A stretch of 15,206 nt of DNA. Source: Bacteroidota bacterium (GTDB lineage: Bacteria; Bacteroidota; Bacteroidia; Flavobacteriales; Weeksellaceae). The position numbers and the translations under genes are program-made. The notes below the pieces were generated by a model, which had not been told where the DNA came from, ran no database searches, and saw only the letters and a program-made list of their open reading frames with translations. The stretch spans positions 1-15,206 of the forward strand of contig JAEXBA010000081.1 in NCBI GenBank assembly GCA_023457935.1, in the 5' to 3' direction. Shown piece after piece: positions 14,375-15,206 of this stretch; within the stretch, counting starts at the first letter, position 1, and each line of letters starts with the position of its first letter.

Positions 14375-14938
14375 ATGAAACAGAACTGCGAAATTCTTAT
14401 CATTGGTGGATCAGCCGGAAGTCTGGAAGTTATTCTGAAATTTCTTCCGAAGCTGAGAACAGATCTGCATTTCGCGGTTGTTTTGGTGCTTCACAGGAAA
14501 TCAGGCCGAGACAGTATGCTGGTCGATCTTTTAAAAACAAGAACCGGACTTGATGTTAAGGAAATTGAAGAAAAAGAAACCATAGAACCTGCAAAAGTGT
14601 ATGTTGTTCCGCCGAATTATCACCTTCTGATTGAAAACAACCGTACTTTTTCTCTGGATGCTTCCGAGAAAGTCAATTTTTCGAGACCTTCCATTGATGT
14701 AACTTTTGAAAGTGCTTCGGAAGTGTACGGTGAAAATCTGGTCTGCCTGCTGCTTTCGGGCGCGAACCAGGACGGAACGGACGGTGTAATTAAAGTTAAA
14801 TCCAGTGGCGGCAGAGTTTACGCGCAGAATCCTGCCTCTGCAAACGCTCCGTATATGCCTGAAAACGCTATTGAAAAATGCCGTGTTGATGAAGTGCTTG
14901 ATCCGGCGCAGATGGCAGAACTGATTAACCAACTGTAA
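14375..14938 (+). CDS. CheB-type methylesterase without receiver domain
   Basis: 187 residues, only the catalytic domain of CheB, which removes methyl groups or amides from receptor glutamates. The catalytic triad is visible: Ser 13 in GGSAGS, His 40 in VLVLHRKSGR and Asp 133 in LSGANQDGTDG. PSIDVTFESA (105-114) and AQNPASANAPYMP are further marks. Canonical CheB carries an N-terminal REC that controls it by phosphorylation; here it is absent, so control could come in trans from the free REC proteins in the same operon. An in-frame ATG at 14330 lies inside the CheR-type gene and is rejected in favour of the ATG at 14375, 1 nt after the CheR-type stop. Confidence 0.95.
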   Translation: MKQNCEILIIGGSAGSLEVILKFLPKLRTDLHFAVVLVLHRKSGRDSMLVDLLKTRTGLDVKEIEEKETIEPAKVYVVPPNYHLLIENNRTFSLDASEKVNFSRPSIDVTFESASEVYGENLVCLLLSGANQDGTDGVIKVKSSGGRVYAQNPASANAPYMPENAIEKCRVDEVLDPAQMAELINQL

Positions 14939-14940
14939 AA

Positions 14941-15206
14941 ATGAACGAAAACGAAAATACAAACAAGAAAGTCTTCATTTTTGATGACAATATTGAAATC
15001 CTTGAGCTTTGTACAGATATTCTGGAAGATTTGGGCTGCGAAGTGAAGACTTCTCCCACGACGAACGATATTGAAAATCAGATCCGCGAATATATGCCCA
15101 ATCTGATCTTCATGGACAACTGGCTTCCTGATATCAGCGGAATTGAAGCAACAAAACTCCTGAAATCAAGTGCAGATCTGAAACACATTCCCGTGGTGTA
15201 TTTTAC
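14941..15206 (+). CDS. REC-domain protein, 3' end cut by the window
   Basis: The frame opens with the ATG at 14941, 2 nt after the CheB-type stop, and runs to the window end, giving 88 full codons. A receiver domain is recognisable: acidic pair Asp 15/Asp 16 (VFIFDDN), phosphoacceptor Asp 59 in LIFMDNWLPDISG, and the IPVVYF strand at the cut. The conserved Thr and Lys lie beyond the window. It may be a single-domain regulator or the first domain of a longer protein; the sequence does not decide. It adds a sixth signalling gene to the operon. Confidence 0.9.
   Translation, partial: MNENENTNKKVFIFDDNIEILELCTDILEDLGCEVKTSPTTNDIENQIREYMPNLIFMDNWLPDISGIEATKLLKSSADLKHIPVVYF

Overview
The window looks like the chromosome of a flavobacterium-like Bacteroidota member, most probably of the Chryseobacterium/Kaistella group. 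The evidence is a moderately AT-rich sequence, A/T-rich translation starts with no Shine-Dalgarno, a Bacteroidota-type promoter (TTG, 20-nt spacer, TACTTTTG) before rpsF, and the gene order rpsF-rpsR-rplI with no priB between. The genus assignment is inferred from protein character, not from a search.

Left part (1-3450): the 3' end of a GNAT acetyltransferase is followed after 4 nt by a ClC-type chloride/proton antiporter without CBS domains. Next comes the ribosomal protein operon rpsF-rpsR-rplI, with its own promoter and a strong hairpin terminator. Two arrays of degenerate 7-nt repeats lie in its non-coding parts: one between rpsR and rplI, one downstream of rplI.

Middle part (3451-8213): housekeeping and envelope genes. 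A short-chain dehydrogenase (- strand) and a class-3-like aldehyde dehydrogenase (+ strand) diverge from a 39-nt gap. A thioredoxin-fold lipoprotein (- strand) converges on the aldehyde dehydrogenase across a shared bidirectional terminator. An LpxL/HtrB-like acyltransferase then overlaps a family 2 glycosyltransferase by ATGA, which suggests a coupled envelope-lipid and glycan pair.

Right part (8441-15206, running off the window): a tight six-gene signalling operon with gaps of 1-11 nt. Its order is a soluble REC-HisKA-HATPase kinase, a 1196-residue membrane hybrid kinase (CHASE3, HAMP-like, GAF, long coiled coil, HisKA, HATPase, three REC domains), a single-domain REC protein, a CheR-type methyltransferase, a CheB-type methylesterase without REC domain, and a further REC protein cut by the window end. 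No chemoreceptor, CheA or CheW is visible. This is the most interesting part of the window: CheR and CheB are known for reversible glutamate methylation of chemoreceptors, and here they sit with a sensor kinase whose GAF-to-HisKA linker is an unbroken run of eleven Glu/Gln-rich heptads. A phosphorelay whose kinase is tuned by methylation is a reasonable but untested reading.

No tRNA, rRNA, insertion sequence, phage gene or CRISPR array is seen.
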